A DNA stretch of 64,000 nt from NCBI GenBank assembly GCA_050247255.1, contig JBFWUM010000003.1, forward strand, positions 72,725-136,724, written 5' to 3'. Both the position numbers and the translations under genes were made by a program. The DNA comes from JBFWUM01 sp050247255. Its GTDB lineage: Bacteria > Acidobacteriota > Vicinamibacteria > Vicinamibacterales > UBA2999. The notes below the pieces were generated by a model that saw only the letters and a program-made list of their open reading frames with translations, was not told the origin of the DNA and made no database searches. Shown here in pieces: positions 9,567-17,708 of this stretch (positions are counted from its first letter, which is position 1; each line of letters starts with the position of its first letter).

Positions 9567-11072
9567 ATGCAGAAGACGTTGTTCGTCGGAGCCGTTCTCG
9601 CATCCGCCATCACCGTCAGCGCGGTCGAGCCAAACGCCGAAACCCGCCGCTGGTGGGGCCACGTGCAGGCGCTGGCCGGCGACGAGATGCGCGGGCGGGA
9701 CACGGGAAGTCCCGAGCACCGCAAGGCGCAGGAATACGTCGTCGCCCACCTGCAGCGCCAGGGGCTCACGCCGGCCGGCGAGGACGGCTGGTATCAGCCG
9801 ATCGCGTTCAAGCGCATGCGCCTGCAGCCGCAGCAATCGCGCGCCGTGCTCACCCGCGGCGGACGCCAGCAGCCGCTCCGCTGGCTGCAGCACATCGTCG
9901 TTGCGCCGGCCACCGGGCTGGCGCCGTCGGTCTCGGGCGAGCTCGTGTTCGCCGGCTCTGACAACGGTGCCAGCCTCGACACCGCCGGCAAGATCGTGGT
10001 GCGGCTCAACCCGGTGCGGCTCGTCGAAGGGCCGCCGCAGCCGGCGCCGCCCGCGAACGCCGCCGCGGTCATCGGCATCGACAGCGAGGCCGGCCCCGAA
10101 CCCTCGCGCTGGCCCGTGCAGTACTCCGTGTCGCTGGTGCGTGCCGACGCCGACTTCCCCGCCGCCCGCGGGCCGATGAACCTGCGCTTCAACCCCGCCG
10201 AGGCGGACACGCTGCTCGAGGGGACCGGCTACACCTATAAGCAGCTAGTCGACCTAGCGAGCGCAGGCCGGCCGGTGCCCAGCTTCCCGCTGAACGCCGC
10301 GCTGGAACTGGCGCCGGTCTTCGAGACGGCCAGCCTGTCGTCCGACAACGTGCTCGGCGTGCTGCCCGGCAGCGACCCGGCGCTGCAGCGCGAGCACGTT
10401 GTCGTCATCGCCCACGTGGATGGCTACGGCATCGGGGAGCCCTGGGGCAACGACAACATCTACAACGGCGCGTTCGACAACGCGGCGTACGTGGCGACGC
10501 TGCTCGACTTCGCCGAGCACCTGCGCGAACGCAACACACGCCTTCGCCGCTCGCTGCTGTTTGCCGTGGTGACCGGCGAGGAAAAGGGGCTGCACGGGTC
10601 GCGCTACTTCACGCAGCACCCGACCGTGCCCCGCGAGCAGCTGGTGGCCGCCATCAACCTGGATCAACTCCGGCCGATCTTCCCGCTGCAGACGTTGACG
10701 ATGCACGCGATCGACGAGTCGACGCTTGGCGACACGGCCCGCGCGGTGGCCGGGCCGATGAACATCCGGCTGCAGGCGGACCCTGAGCCGCTGCGCAACC
10801 TGCTCCGCCGCACCGACCACTGGCCGTTCATGCAGATCGGCGTGCCGGCAACCAGCTTCATCTTCGGCTACGAGCCGGGCACGCCCGACGAAGTCGAGTA
10901 CCGGCGCTGGTACCGCGAGCAGTACCACACGCCGCTCGACGACCTGGACCAGCCGTGGGTACCGGAGGCCGCGGCCAGGTTCAACCAGTTCTTCGAACGC
11001 TTGGTGATTGCCGTCGCGAACGCGGACGAACGTGCGCAGTGGAAGCCCGGGAGCGAGTTCGCGCCGCGTTAG
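9567..11072 (+). CDS. Secreted M28-family metallopeptidase
   Basis: 501 residues from ATG 9567 with a signal peptide (MQKTLFVGAVLASAITVSA). M28 enzymes are co-catalytic zinc aminopeptidases. Candidate ligands are in order: His in VVVIAHVDGYG, Asp in NGAFDNAAYV, Glu-Glu in VVTGEEKGLHGS, Asp in AAINLDQLRP and His in RRTDHWPFMQIGVPA. A protease-associated-like insert lies between about residues 110 and 230. It probably degrades peptides in the periplasm or outside the cell. Its stop codon overlaps that of the convergent TonB gene. Confidence 0.9.
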   Translation: MQKTLFVGAVLASAITVSAVEPNAETRRWWGHVQALAGDEMRGRDTGSPEHRKAQEYVVAHLQRQGLTPAGEDGWYQPIAFKRMRLQPQQSRAVLTRGGRQQPLRWLQHIVVAPATGLAPSVSGELVFAGSDNGASLDTAGKIVVRLNPVRLVEGPPQPAPPANAAAVIGIDSEAGPEPSRWPVQYSVSLVRADADFPAARGPMNLRFNPAEADTLLEGTGYTYKQLVDLASAGRPVPSFPLNAALELAPVFETASLSSDNVLGVLPGSDPALQREHVVVIAHVDGYGIGEPWGNDNIYNGAFDNAAYVATLLDFAEHLRERNTRLRRSLLFAVVTGEEKGLHGSRYFTQHPTVPREQLVAAINLDQLRPIFPLQTLTMHAIDESTLGDTARAVAGPMNIRLQADPEPLRNLLRRTDHWPFMQIGVPATSFIFGYEPGTPDEVEYRRWYREQYHTPLDDLDQPWVPEAAARFNQFFERLVIAVANADERAQWKPGSEFAPR

Positions 11073-11983
11073 CGCAGCGTGAACGTGAGCTCGATGGTGA
11101 CGAGCACGGGCACCGGTTCGCCGAAGCGGGTGCCCGGGCGGAAGCGCCACTGGCGCGCGGCGCGGATGGCCTCCTGGTCGAGGCCGAAGGTCTGGTCGAG
11201 CGACTTCTGCACCGAGCAGTTGCCGACGCCGCCGTCGGTCTGCACCACGCACTCGAGCAGGACGACCCCCTGCACCTTCGCGCGCATCGCTTCCGACGTG
11301 TAGCTCGGTTTGACCTGGCGCACGAGCTGCGGCAGCTCGACGCCGTTGCCCGGGCGGAAGACCCCGCCACCGGTGCCTCCGCCGGTACCTGGCCCAAGCC
11401 CGGAGCCCTGCCCCGGTCCCGCGCCGGTACCGCGGCCACTGCCCGTGGAGGTGCTCGTCGTCGTCCCGGTCAGCGCGCCGGGCGCCGGCGGCGCCATCAG
11501 GTCCGACGCCATCGTCTGCACCGGAATGTTCAACTGATCGAGCGGCGGCGGCTCGTTCTCGACGATCTCGGGGACCGGCTCGGGTTCCTTCACCGCTGGC
11601 ACCGTGATCTTCTGCTCACCCGGGGCCTCGGCCTTGCGCGGCGGCTCGGGCATCTGGTTCCCGCCGCCCCCGCCGCCACCAGGACCGGGATCGGCCAGGT
11701 AGACGATGTCGTCGGGCAGCCGATCGGGGAGGATGGCCTGCTGCACGCGCTCAGGCGCGAGTCGGAACATCAGCAGGAGGACGAGCAGGAAGGCGGCATG
11801 ACTCAGCACCGAGGCGCCGATCGCGCCGCCGATCCGCTGCTGCTGCCGCTCGAACTGGAAGTGCACCTCGCGCGGGCCGAGCTCCGCCGGACGGACGCTC
11901 AGGTGGTCGGACTCGGGGGTCCGTTCCGGCCGGGTCGGAGGGGTTGAGTTCGACATTGCCGCGGCAGACTGGGTTCGGCTCAT
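11069..11983 (-). CDS. TonB-family energy transducer
   Basis: 304 residues: a cytoplasmic N-terminus, one transmembrane helix (about 50-75), a Pro/Glu-rich then Gly/Ser/Thr-rich periplasmic spacer (about 95-205), and a C-terminal TonB domain (VKPSYTSEAMRAKVQGVVLLECVVQTDGG ... AARQWRFRPGTRFGEPVPV). TonB couples the proton gradient to outer-membrane receptors, but no ExbB/ExbD or receptor gene is adjacent. A second ATG lies nine codons in (11956). It lies 72 bases after the stress-protein gene on the same strand and ends tail to tail with the M28 peptidase, their stops overlapping. Confidence 0.88.
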   Translation of the reverse strand: MSRTQSAAAMSNSTPPTRPERTPESDHLSVRPAELGPREVHFQFERQQQRIGGAIGASVLSHAAFLLVLLLMFRLAPERVQQAILPDRLPDDIVYLADPGPGGGGGGGNQMPEPPRKAEAPGEQKITVPAVKEPEPVPEIVENEPPPLDQLNIPVQTMASDLMAPPAPGALTGTTTSTSTGSGRGTGAGPGQGSGLGPGTGGGTGGGVFRPGNGVELPQLVRQVKPSYTSEAMRAKVQGVVLLECVVQTDGGVGNCSVQKSLDQTFGLDQEAIRAARQWRFRPGTRFGEPVPVLVTIELTFTLR

Positions 11984-12055
11984 TTTCGCACGCGCACCAT
12001 GAGCCGCAAGTGCAAAAGGGGTACCTCGACAGCTTGACAGCTGATCGCGCGGAGC

Positions 12056-12562
12056 TTACTCGTGCCAGGTTCCTTCTGTCACCTTAGACGCCCCAGCCGT
12101 CTCCAGGGCCGTCCGCGTCGCCGCGGCCGTGGCCGCCGACGCATGGGCGGCAATCAGGACCGCGCCCCGCTCGATCTGCGCGGTCCAGGCGTCGGCGTCC
12201 GCTTCGGGCATGCCGGCGTCCTGAAGCGTCCGGGACAGGCCGCCGGCGAGGTGCCCGGCCGCTTCTCCCATCCCGGCGGCCAGCGGCCCGCCGGCGACGA
12301 TGGGGCCGATGCCCGGCAGCACCACGGCGATGGCGGCAATCAGGTGCGCGCCGAGCTCCGCCAGCCCCGAGGCGACGCGCGAGTCCTCGATCTCCGAACC
12401 GGGAGACCCGCCGCTGGCGCTGGCCAGCTCGCCTTCTACATCGTGATTGCGCGCCACGATCGACACCCGCTCGCGCGGAATGCCCAGGTCGCGCAGCGCG
12501 CGCGCCGCCGCGGCGCCTGCCGCCGGCGTATCGAACAGCCCCAGCACAATGGGATGCGTCAT
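12056..12562 (-). CDS. General-stress / YflT-like domain protein with hydrophobic Gly-rich centre
   Basis: 168 residues. The N-terminal 45 residues (VLGLFDTPAAGAAAARALRDLGIPRERVSIVARN) resemble the YflT / general-stress-protein 17M domain. The middle (about 72-110) is hydrophobic and Gly/Ala-rich (HLIAAIAVVLPGIGPIVAGGPLAAGMGEAAGHLAGGL), which suggests membrane association. The end may be a second alpha/beta repeat (RGAVLIAAHASAATAAATRTALETAGA). The function is unknown. Its ATG overlaps the TGA of the VWA gene (ATGA), so translation is coupled. Confidence 0.7.
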   Translation of the reverse strand: MTHPIVLGLFDTPAAGAAAARALRDLGIPRERVSIVARNHDVEGELASASGGSPGSEIEDSRVASGLAELGAHLIAAIAVVLPGIGPIVAGGPLAAGMGEAAGHLAGGLSRTLQDAGMPEADADAWTAQIERGAVLIAAHASAATAAATRTALETAGASKVTEGTWHE

Positions 12563-13446
12563 TCGGTTGTGTATCCATCGCGGGCCCGCACGCGTGTCCC
12601 CGGCGCGGGCGTTGTCAGCGTCACGCGAATGGATCGCCACTCGCGCGTGCCGGGCTGGTTGGGCGACGCCGGCGCGTAGCCCAGGAGGTACTGGTAGCGC
12701 AGCTCCCTGGCCACCGTGGTGAGCGTCGCCTCGAGCTCTCGCGGGTCGCGCAGCAGGAACGATCGCCCCCCGGTCAGGACCGCCAGTTCGGCGAGAAAGG
12801 GCGGGCGCGTCCGGCCGATGGCAATCGGGTAGATCAGCGCGTTGCTGCGGCGCGCGCGCTCGACGACCTGCGCCGCGGTGGCGGTGCTGTAGCGATCGGT
12901 GCCGTCGGAAAACACGATGAGCGCCTGGCGCCCCGGCTCCGGCTCGAGCCGATCGAGCGCGGCGATGATCGCATCGTGCAGCGCGGTCGTGCTCCAGGGG
13001 TCGAGGGCGGCAATGGCGCGCGCCTGGGCGGCCGTGTCCGCCGACAGCGGCGCGACGACATCGGCCTCGGCGCTGATGGCCATGACCATCGACCGGTCGC
13101 CCGGCTTGAGGGCGCGCAGGAACGCCTGCGATGCCTGCTTGGCCAGCCGCAGCGGCTCGCCCGCCATGCTCCAGCTGCGGTCGACGCCCAGCGCCACGGT
13201 CAGCGGGAACTCCCCGGCAGCGAACGCCTCGATCTGCTGGGGGCGGCTGTCCTCGTAGACCTGAAAATCCTCGCGGCGCAGGCCGGTGACCGGCTCGCCC
13301 CTGGCGTCGGTCACCGTGGCGTAGACTTCGACCAGTTGCGTGCCGCCGGTGAACCGCGCCTGCGGCGGCTCCTGGGCGGCCAGCAGGGCCGTCGCCAGCC
13401 AACACAGGCCGGCTGAAGCCGGCCCCCACGTGCGCAGGTCAATCAT
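12559..13446 (-). CDS. Secreted VWFA-related protein (acidobacterial VWA family)
   Basis: 295 residues from ATG 13446. It has the layout of the VWFA-related family first defined in Acidobacteria: VEVYATVTDARGEPVTGLRREDFQVYED, then a von Willebrand A domain with the metal site DRSWS and IVFSDGTDRYS, ending LRYQYLLGYAP ... IRVTLTTPAPGTRVRARDGY. Its role is unknown, probably extracytoplasmic binding. The signal sequence (IDLRTWGPASAGLCWLATALLAAQ) is odd: the part RTWGPASAGL is coded by a REP-like palindrome at 13407-13430. Starts at 13464 and 13497 are also possible. Confidence 0.88.
   Translation of the reverse strand: MIDLRTWGPASAGLCWLATALLAAQEPPQARFTGGTQLVEVYATVTDARGEPVTGLRREDFQVYEDSRPQQIEAFAAGEFPLTVALGVDRSWSMAGEPLRLAKQASQAFLRALKPGDRSMVMAISAEADVVAPLSADTAAQARAIAALDPWSTTALHDAIIAALDRLEPEPGRQALIVFSDGTDRYSTATAAQVVERARRSNALIYPIAIGRTRPPFLAELAVLTGGRSFLLRDPRELEATLTTVARELRYQYLLGYAPASPNQPGTREWRSIRVTLTTPAPGTRVRARDGYTTE
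13407..13430 (-). repeat. REP-like palindrome inside the VWA gene signal sequence
   Basis: Minus strand reads CGTGGGGGCCGGCTTCAGCC and continues to GGCC: a head CGTGGG followed by a GGCCGGCT / AGCCGGCC stem. The same unit occurs at 34526-34549 and 36283-36310. Here it is translated in frame. Confidence 0.75.
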
Positions 13447-13492
13447 GGGCGTTCCATTCCCCATGGTACAATCGAGCCTCAACGCTGCAACC

Positions 13493-13517
13493 GGCACGCC
13501 GTCAAGGCGTGCCTACA
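13493..13517. repeat. REP-like palindrome upstream of tatA
   Basis: GGCACGCC - GTCAA - GGCGTGCC (8-bp perfect stem, 13493-13513) followed by TACAG. Read on the minus strand it has the form CTGTAGGCACGCC, like the CGTAG-headed copies elsewhere. It lies nine bases upstream of the AGGTGA ribosome-binding site of tatA. Confidence 0.7.
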
Positions 13518-13525
13518 GGTGACAT

Positions 13526-13699
13526 ATGGGCCGCATCGGTCTACCCGAGCTCCTGATCGTCCTCGCCATCGTGATCCTGATCTTCGGGGCCAACCGCCTC
13601 CCGGAGCTCGGCCGCGGCATCGGCAAGGGGATCCGCAACTTCAAGGACGCCACGAAGAGCGGCGGCAAGGAAGACGAGGAACAGCCGAAGTCGGTCTAG
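13526..13699 (+). CDS. tatA: Sec-independent protein translocase TatA/TatE
   Basis: 57 residues. The protein is a pore component of the twin-arginine export system. A membrane helix covers about residues 7-20 (PELLIVLAIVILIFGANRLP), followed by the family signature FGANRLPELGRGIGKGIRNFK and a short charged tail (SGGKEDEEQPKSV). It is at the short end for the family, but complete. AGGTGA lies four bases before ATG 13526. A TACAAT box at 13467-13472 could be its -10. No tatB/tatC is next to it. A likely Tat substrate, the GH144 enzyme, is encoded near 62 kb. Confidence 0.93.
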   Translation: MGRIGLPELLIVLAIVILIFGANRLPELGRGIGKGIRNFKDATKSGGKEDEEQPKSV

Positions 13700-13704
13700 T
13701 CCCG

Positions 13705-13732
13705 GGTCCGGCTCAAGCCGGACCTACGAACG
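13705..13732 (-). repeat. REP-like palindrome between tatA and rnr (supplies the rnr stop)
   Basis: GGTCCGGCT - CA - AGCCGGACC (9-bp stem, 13705-13724). Read on the minus strand the head is CGTTCGTAGG, and the TAG of this head (13726-13724) is the stop codon of rnr. It may also act as a transcript end for both convergent genes, though no U-run follows. Confidence 0.8.
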
Positions 13733-15997
13733 TCTCTTCCTGCCCGTCCTCGCCTCGCGCTCTCGACGCCCCGGGCGTTGCGCCCGCCGCTTCTCCACCT
13801 TCGGCTTCGTCCTGCTCCGGATGGGTCCGCGCGGCCGCTCCTCGCGCCGCACGGCCTCCAGGATCTCGACGATGCCGAGGTCGATCTGCCGCCGCTCCAT
13901 GTCGACGCGCACGACCTGGACGCGCACCCGATCCCCGAGCCGATAGGCCTTCCGCGTGTTCTCGCCGCGCAGGATGTGCTGCTGCTCGACGAACCGGTAG
14001 TAGTCGTCGGCCATGCTCGACATCGACACGAGCCCCTCGACGTAGTGCTCGACCAGTTCGATGAACAGCCCGAACGGCGCGACGCCGGTGATGAAGCCGT
14101 CGAACTCGTCGCCCACCTTGTCCGCCATGAAGCGGACCTTCTTCCACTGCAGCAGCTCGCGCTCGGCCTCGTCGGCGCGCCGCTCCATCTCCGACGTGTG
14201 GCGCGCCACCTCCGGCAGCTCCTCCTCGATCTCCTCCCGGCGCCCGCCGTTCATCGCGCCCTGGCGCGACTCGCGCAGCATCCGGTGCACGACGAGGTCG
14301 GGGTAGCGGCGAATGGGCGACGTGAAGTGCGTGTAGTGCTCCGCCGCCAGCCCGAAGTGGCCGAGGCTGACCGCGTCGTACTTCGCCTTCTGCATGGTGC
14401 GCAGCATGAGCGCGGCAATCGGCCGCTCCTCCGGCGTCCCCTTCATCCGGTCGATCAGCTTCTGGAAATGCTTCGGCCGCAGCGCCGCGCCTGACGCCGC
14501 CAGGCTGTAGCCGAGGGTGGTGATGAACGCCTCGAAGTCGGCGACCTTCTTCGGATCCGGCGGCTCGTGCACGCGGTGCAGCGCCGGCACGTCCTGCGCC
14601 ACCAGGTGGGAGGCCACCGTTTCGTTGGCCAGCAGCATGAACTCCTCGATCAGCCGGTGCGCCACGTTCCGCTCGCTGGCGACGATCGCCTTGATCTGGC
14701 CGAACTCGGTCAGGTGGACCTCGGCCTCCGGCAGGTCGAAGTCGATCGATCCGCGCCGCCGCCGCCGCGCGTGGAGGATCTCGAACAGATCGCGCATGGC
14801 CTCGAACATCGGCACGAGCGGCGCGTAGCGCGCGATCGTCGCCGGGTCGCGATCGGTCAGGATGGCGTTGACGTCGGTATAGGTCATCCGCTCGTCGCTG
14901 TTGATGACCCCGTCGTGGATCTCATGGCGCACCACGGCGCCGCGCCGGTCCACCTCCATCAGGCACGACTGCACCAGCCGGTCGACCCGCGGGTTCAGGC
15001 TGCACAGCCCGGTCGCCAGTTCCGCCGGGAACATGTGCACCGCGCGCTCGGTGAAGTACACCGACGTGCCGCGGTCGTAGGCTTCTTCGTCGAGCGCGCT
15101 CCCCTCTTCCACGTAGTGCGAGACGTCCGCAATGTGCACGCCCAGCCAGTAGTGGCCGTTCGCCAGCCGCTCGATGGTGATCGCATCGTCGAAGTCGCGA
15201 GCGTGCTCGCCGTCGATGGTCACCGTGGTCACGCCACGGAAGTCGGTGCGGCCGCGGATGTCCTTCTCGCGCACCGCCGGGCCGATCCGCCGCGCCTCGG
15301 CCACCGCCTCCTCCGAGTGCGCGTCGGGGATGCCGAACTTGCGGATGATGATCTGCGTGTCGACGCCGGGATCGTTGATGTTGCCGAGCACCTCGACGAT
15401 GCGCCCGACCGGGCCGCGCGTGGCGGTGGGCCAGCGGGTGATCTGCACCAGCACCATTTCGCCGGCCTCGGCTGACGAGGACTGGCCCGTGGGCACGTGG
15501 ATGTCCGTGAGCACGCGCCGATCGAACGGCACGACGTAGCCGAGGCCCGCCGGATCCAGCTCAAAACGGCCGACCAGCGTTGCCTGGCTGCGCTGCAGGA
15601 TGCGGATGATCCGCCCCTCGAGCCCCTTCTCGGTGCGCCGCTCGACGCGCGCGACGACCCGGTCGCCGTGCATCGCCTCGGTCAGGTTCGCGGCCGCGAT
15701 GAAGACGTCCTGCCGCTCGGCCCGCGGCGCGCCTTCCTGCCCCTCGGGAACGACGAAGCCGAAGCCGCCGGGGTTGGTCGTCAGCCGGCCGACGACCAGG
15801 TCCATCTTCTCGGGAATGCCGAAGCGGTTACCGCGGATTTGCAGCAGCGCGCCGTCGGCGACGAGCACCTTGAGCTGGCGCTTGAAGGAGACGCGCTCCT
15901 CGCGCGGCACGCGCAGCAGTTGCGTCAGCTCGCGGGCTGTCGCTGGGTGATGCACATGCGTGCGGATGAGTCTGAGGATGTCGTCGGGGGAATACAT
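13724..15997 (-). CDS. rnr: Ribonuclease R (RNB-family 3'-5' exoribonuclease)
   Basis: 757 residues from ATG 15997. RNase R degrades structured RNA processively and takes part in mRNA and rRNA turnover. Order: a winged-helix start (DDILRLIRTHVHHPATARELTQLL), cold-shock domains (GFGFVVPEGQEGA near residue 80), the RNB catalytic core with Mg-binding aspartates (GEHARDFDDAITIE, HIADVSHYVEEGS), an S1 domain (GDEFDGFITGVAPFGLFIEL) and a basic tail (Lys/Arg-rich, last 35 residues). The start is set by the domain; upstream lies only repeat DNA with no Shine-Dalgarno motif. The stop codon is supplied by a REP-like unit. Confidence 0.95.
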   Translation of the reverse strand: MYSPDDILRLIRTHVHHPATARELTQLLRVPREERVSFKRQLKVLVADGALLQIRGNRFGIPEKMDLVVGRLTTNPGGFGFVVPEGQEGAPRAERQDVFIAAANLTEAMHGDRVVARVERRTEKGLEGRIIRILQRSQATLVGRFELDPAGLGYVVPFDRRVLTDIHVPTGQSSSAEAGEMVLVQITRWPTATRGPVGRIVEVLGNINDPGVDTQIIIRKFGIPDAHSEEAVAEARRIGPAVREKDIRGRTDFRGVTTVTIDGEHARDFDDAITIERLANGHYWLGVHIADVSHYVEEGSALDEEAYDRGTSVYFTERAVHMFPAELATGLCSLNPRVDRLVQSCLMEVDRRGAVVRHEIHDGVINSDERMTYTDVNAILTDRDPATIARYAPLVPMFEAMRDLFEILHARRRRRGSIDFDLPEAEVHLTEFGQIKAIVASERNVAHRLIEEFMLLANETVASHLVAQDVPALHRVHEPPDPKKVADFEAFITTLGYSLAASGAALRPKHFQKLIDRMKGTPEERPIAALMLRTMQKAKYDAVSLGHFGLAAEHYTHFTSPIRRYPDLVVHRMLRESRQGAMNGGRREEIEEELPEVARHTSEMERRADEAERELLQWKKVRFMADKVGDEFDGFITGVAPFGLFIELVEHYVEGLVSMSSMADDYYRFVEQQHILRGENTRKAYRLGDRVRVQVVRVDMERRQIDLGIVEILEAVRREERPRGPIRSRTKPKVEKRRAQRPGRREREARTGRKRRS

Positions 15998-16145
15998 GGT
16001 CGTTGGTAGATGGTAGTTGGTAGATGGTGGGTGGTGGGTAGTGGATGGGTGCCTGGTGCTTGGTGCCTGGTGCTTGGTGCCTGGTGCCTGGTTACGAACC
16101 AGGAACCCGCTACCATCCACCATCTACCATCGACCAACCACAATC
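15996..16145. repeat. Compound heptamer array with inverted arms between glycerate kinase and rnr
   Basis: Three period-7 blocks in a row: GGTCGTT/GGTAGAT/GGTAGTT words (about 15998-16048), GGTGCCT/GGTGCTT words (about 16049-16091), then the inverted GAACCAG/CTACCAT/CCACCAT words (about 16096-16142). The outer blocks pair with each other (about 27 positions with 3-4 mismatches) and the centre is a CCTGGTT-ACG-AACCAGG palindrome, so the whole can fold on itself. The last glycerate-kinase residues VVGRW and its stop are coded by the array. Confidence 0.9.
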
Positions 16146-17347
16146 TGGATATCGCCCACATTAGTTCCAGTCGGGCCGGTGCGTATCAGGTCGCCGAGGC
16201 GATCGAAGAACGCGTAACTGTCGTTGTCGCCGAGATAGCGCTCGTCGTCGAGCCCCGCGGAGGCGGCCCGGGTCAGCGTTGTCGCATCGACGTAAGCGCC
16301 GGCGGCATCGGTCGGCCCATCGACACCGTCGGTGCCGGCGCAGATCGCGGCCACGTCCCCGCCGACGGCGCGAAGATGCGGCGCCAGCGCGAGCGCCAGT
16401 TCCTGGTTCCGCCCGCCACGTCCCCTGCCGCGGACGGTCACGGTTGTTTCGCCGCCGCTGATGACACACAGCGGCGTCCCTTCGCGTCGAGCGGCCTCCA
16501 CGCGCGCCGCCACGTCGCGCGCCGCGTCGCGCGCTTCGCCGACGACGGGCGCATCGACGATGACGACGCGGTAGCCGAGCGCCACGGCCGCCTCGCTGGC
16601 GGCGCTCAGGGCGTTTTGCAGGCCGCCGATCACCGTCGTGGTCGCGCGCTCGAATGCGGCGTCGCCAGGCTTGGGCGTTTCCTGCACCGCGCCCGCGGCG
16701 CCGCGACGGAGCCGCTCGGACACGCCTGCTGGATAGGCGGCCGCGCCGCCACGACGTTCGAGGACCGCAAGCGCATCCCCGAAGGTCGACGGGTCGGCCA
16801 CCGTGGGCCCCGACGCAATCACGGCCGGATCGTCGCCGACGACATCCGAGATCAACAGCGCGCAGACGCGCGCCCGCGTCGCCGCAGCAAGCAGGCCGCC
16901 CTTGATCGCCGAAAGATGCTTGCGCACGGCGTTCAGCTCGCCGATTGGCGCGCCGGCTGCCAGCAGCTGCCGCACCGTGGCCCGCTTATCCGCCAGCGTG
17001 ATCCCGTCGGCCGGGCCGGCAAGGAGCGACGAGGCGCCGCCGGAAATCAGCACCAGCAGGACATCGTCAGCCGCGGCCTCCCGGGCGACGGCCAGCGCCC
17101 GTGCCCCACGCTGCACGCTGCGCTCGTCGGGCAGCGGGTGCGCCGCATCGGCGGGGCCGGCACGCACGACACGCCGAACCGGCAGGTCGGACACGCCCGC
17201 GAGCATGCCCACCGCGCCCTTGCCTGCTGCGATGACGTCGTAGTGACGCGCGGGCGGCACCACGTGGCGCGCGCCGCGTACAAGGATCTCCGGATCAACG
17301 GCTGCGACGGCCGTCGCGAAAATGCGCTCGAGATGTGGCTGAATCAG
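16124..17347 (-). CDS. Glycerate 2-kinase (MOFRL family)
   Basis: About 407 residues. The family phosphorylates glycerate to 2-phosphoglycerate with ATP, linking glyoxylate or serine carbon to glycolysis. Visible blocks: HYDVIAAGKGAVGML, ADDVLLVLISGGASSLL, GELNAVRKHLSAIKGG, ALLISDVVGDDPAVIASGPTV, CVISGGETTVTVRGRGRGGRNQELALALA and ICAGTDGVDGPTDAAGA. The start is unclear: no ATG, GTG or TTG lies in frame before the conserved IQPHLERIFATAV, so CTG 17347, which overlaps the stop of the upstream gene (CTGA), is my choice. The C-terminus is coded by a repeat array. Confidence 0.85.
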   Translation of the reverse strand: MIQPHLERIFATAVAAVDPEILVRGARHVVPPARHYDVIAAGKGAVGMLAGVSDLPVRRVVRAGPADAAHPLPDERSVQRGARALAVAREAAADDVLLVLISGGASSLLAGPADGITLADKRATVRQLLAAGAPIGELNAVRKHLSAIKGGLLAAATRARVCALLISDVVGDDPAVIASGPTVADPSTFGDALAVLERRGGAAAYPAGVSERLRRGAAGAVQETPKPGDAAFERATTTVIGGLQNALSAASEAAVALGYRVVIVDAPVVGEARDAARDVAARVEAARREGTPLCVISGGETTVTVRGRGRGGRNQELALALAPHLRAVGGDVAAICAGTDGVDGPTDAAGAYVDATTLTRAASAGLDDERYLGDNDSYAFFDRLGDLIRTGPTGTNVGDIQIVVGRW

Positions 17348-17658
17348 TGAACGTGCTTGGGATCGGACCAGGCCGAGAGGCCGGCGACGATGTCGAACTG
17401 GCGAAGAAGGTGACTGACTACCTGGTCGGCGTCTGCCTTCGAGCAGAGACGCTCGATCTGCGACATCGCCCGGGTCAGCGCCCGCTCCATGTCGCTGATC
17501 ACGCGATCGGAGTAGAACTCGCGCTGCTGTTCGAGGCAGCGTTGGCACTTGGCAAATTCTTCGCGATAAAAATCGAACAAGGGATGATAGGCGCTGTCGC
17601 CCAGCTGGGGACGAGAGTCGGTCAGGAAGCGAGACAACCGGTTCCTTGCCGCTGACAT
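17344..17658 (-). CDS. Small conserved-looking protein of unknown function
   Basis: 104 residues from ATG 17658. It looks mostly helical, with many charged residues (HPLFDFYREEFAKCQRCLEQQREFYSDRVISDMERALTRAMSQIERL) and one CxxC pair (KCQRC) but no other cysteine pair to complete a zinc site. I do not recognise a family. It lies 50 bases downstream of ftsX and overlaps the glycerate-kinase reading frame by a few bases, so it is probably the middle gene of this run. Confidence 0.65.
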   Translation of the reverse strand: MSAARNRLSRFLTDSRPQLGDSAYHPLFDFYREEFAKCQRCLEQQREFYSDRVISDMERALTRAMSQIERLCSKADADQVVSHLLRQFDIVAGLSAWSDPKHVH

Positions 17659-17708
17659 CTGAGGCTTCTCCAGTCTAGCGAGGTTCGGGCTGACCTGACA
17701 AGGGGATG

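Noticed and set aside
12001..12055. GACAGCTTGACAGCTGA repeat between TonB and stress-protein genes
   Set aside because: Only two copies with period 8; too short to count with the heptamer arrays.
15996..16145. Repeat array considered as a CRISPR
   Set aside because: Units are 7 bases, contiguous, without unique spacers, and there are no cas genes in the window.
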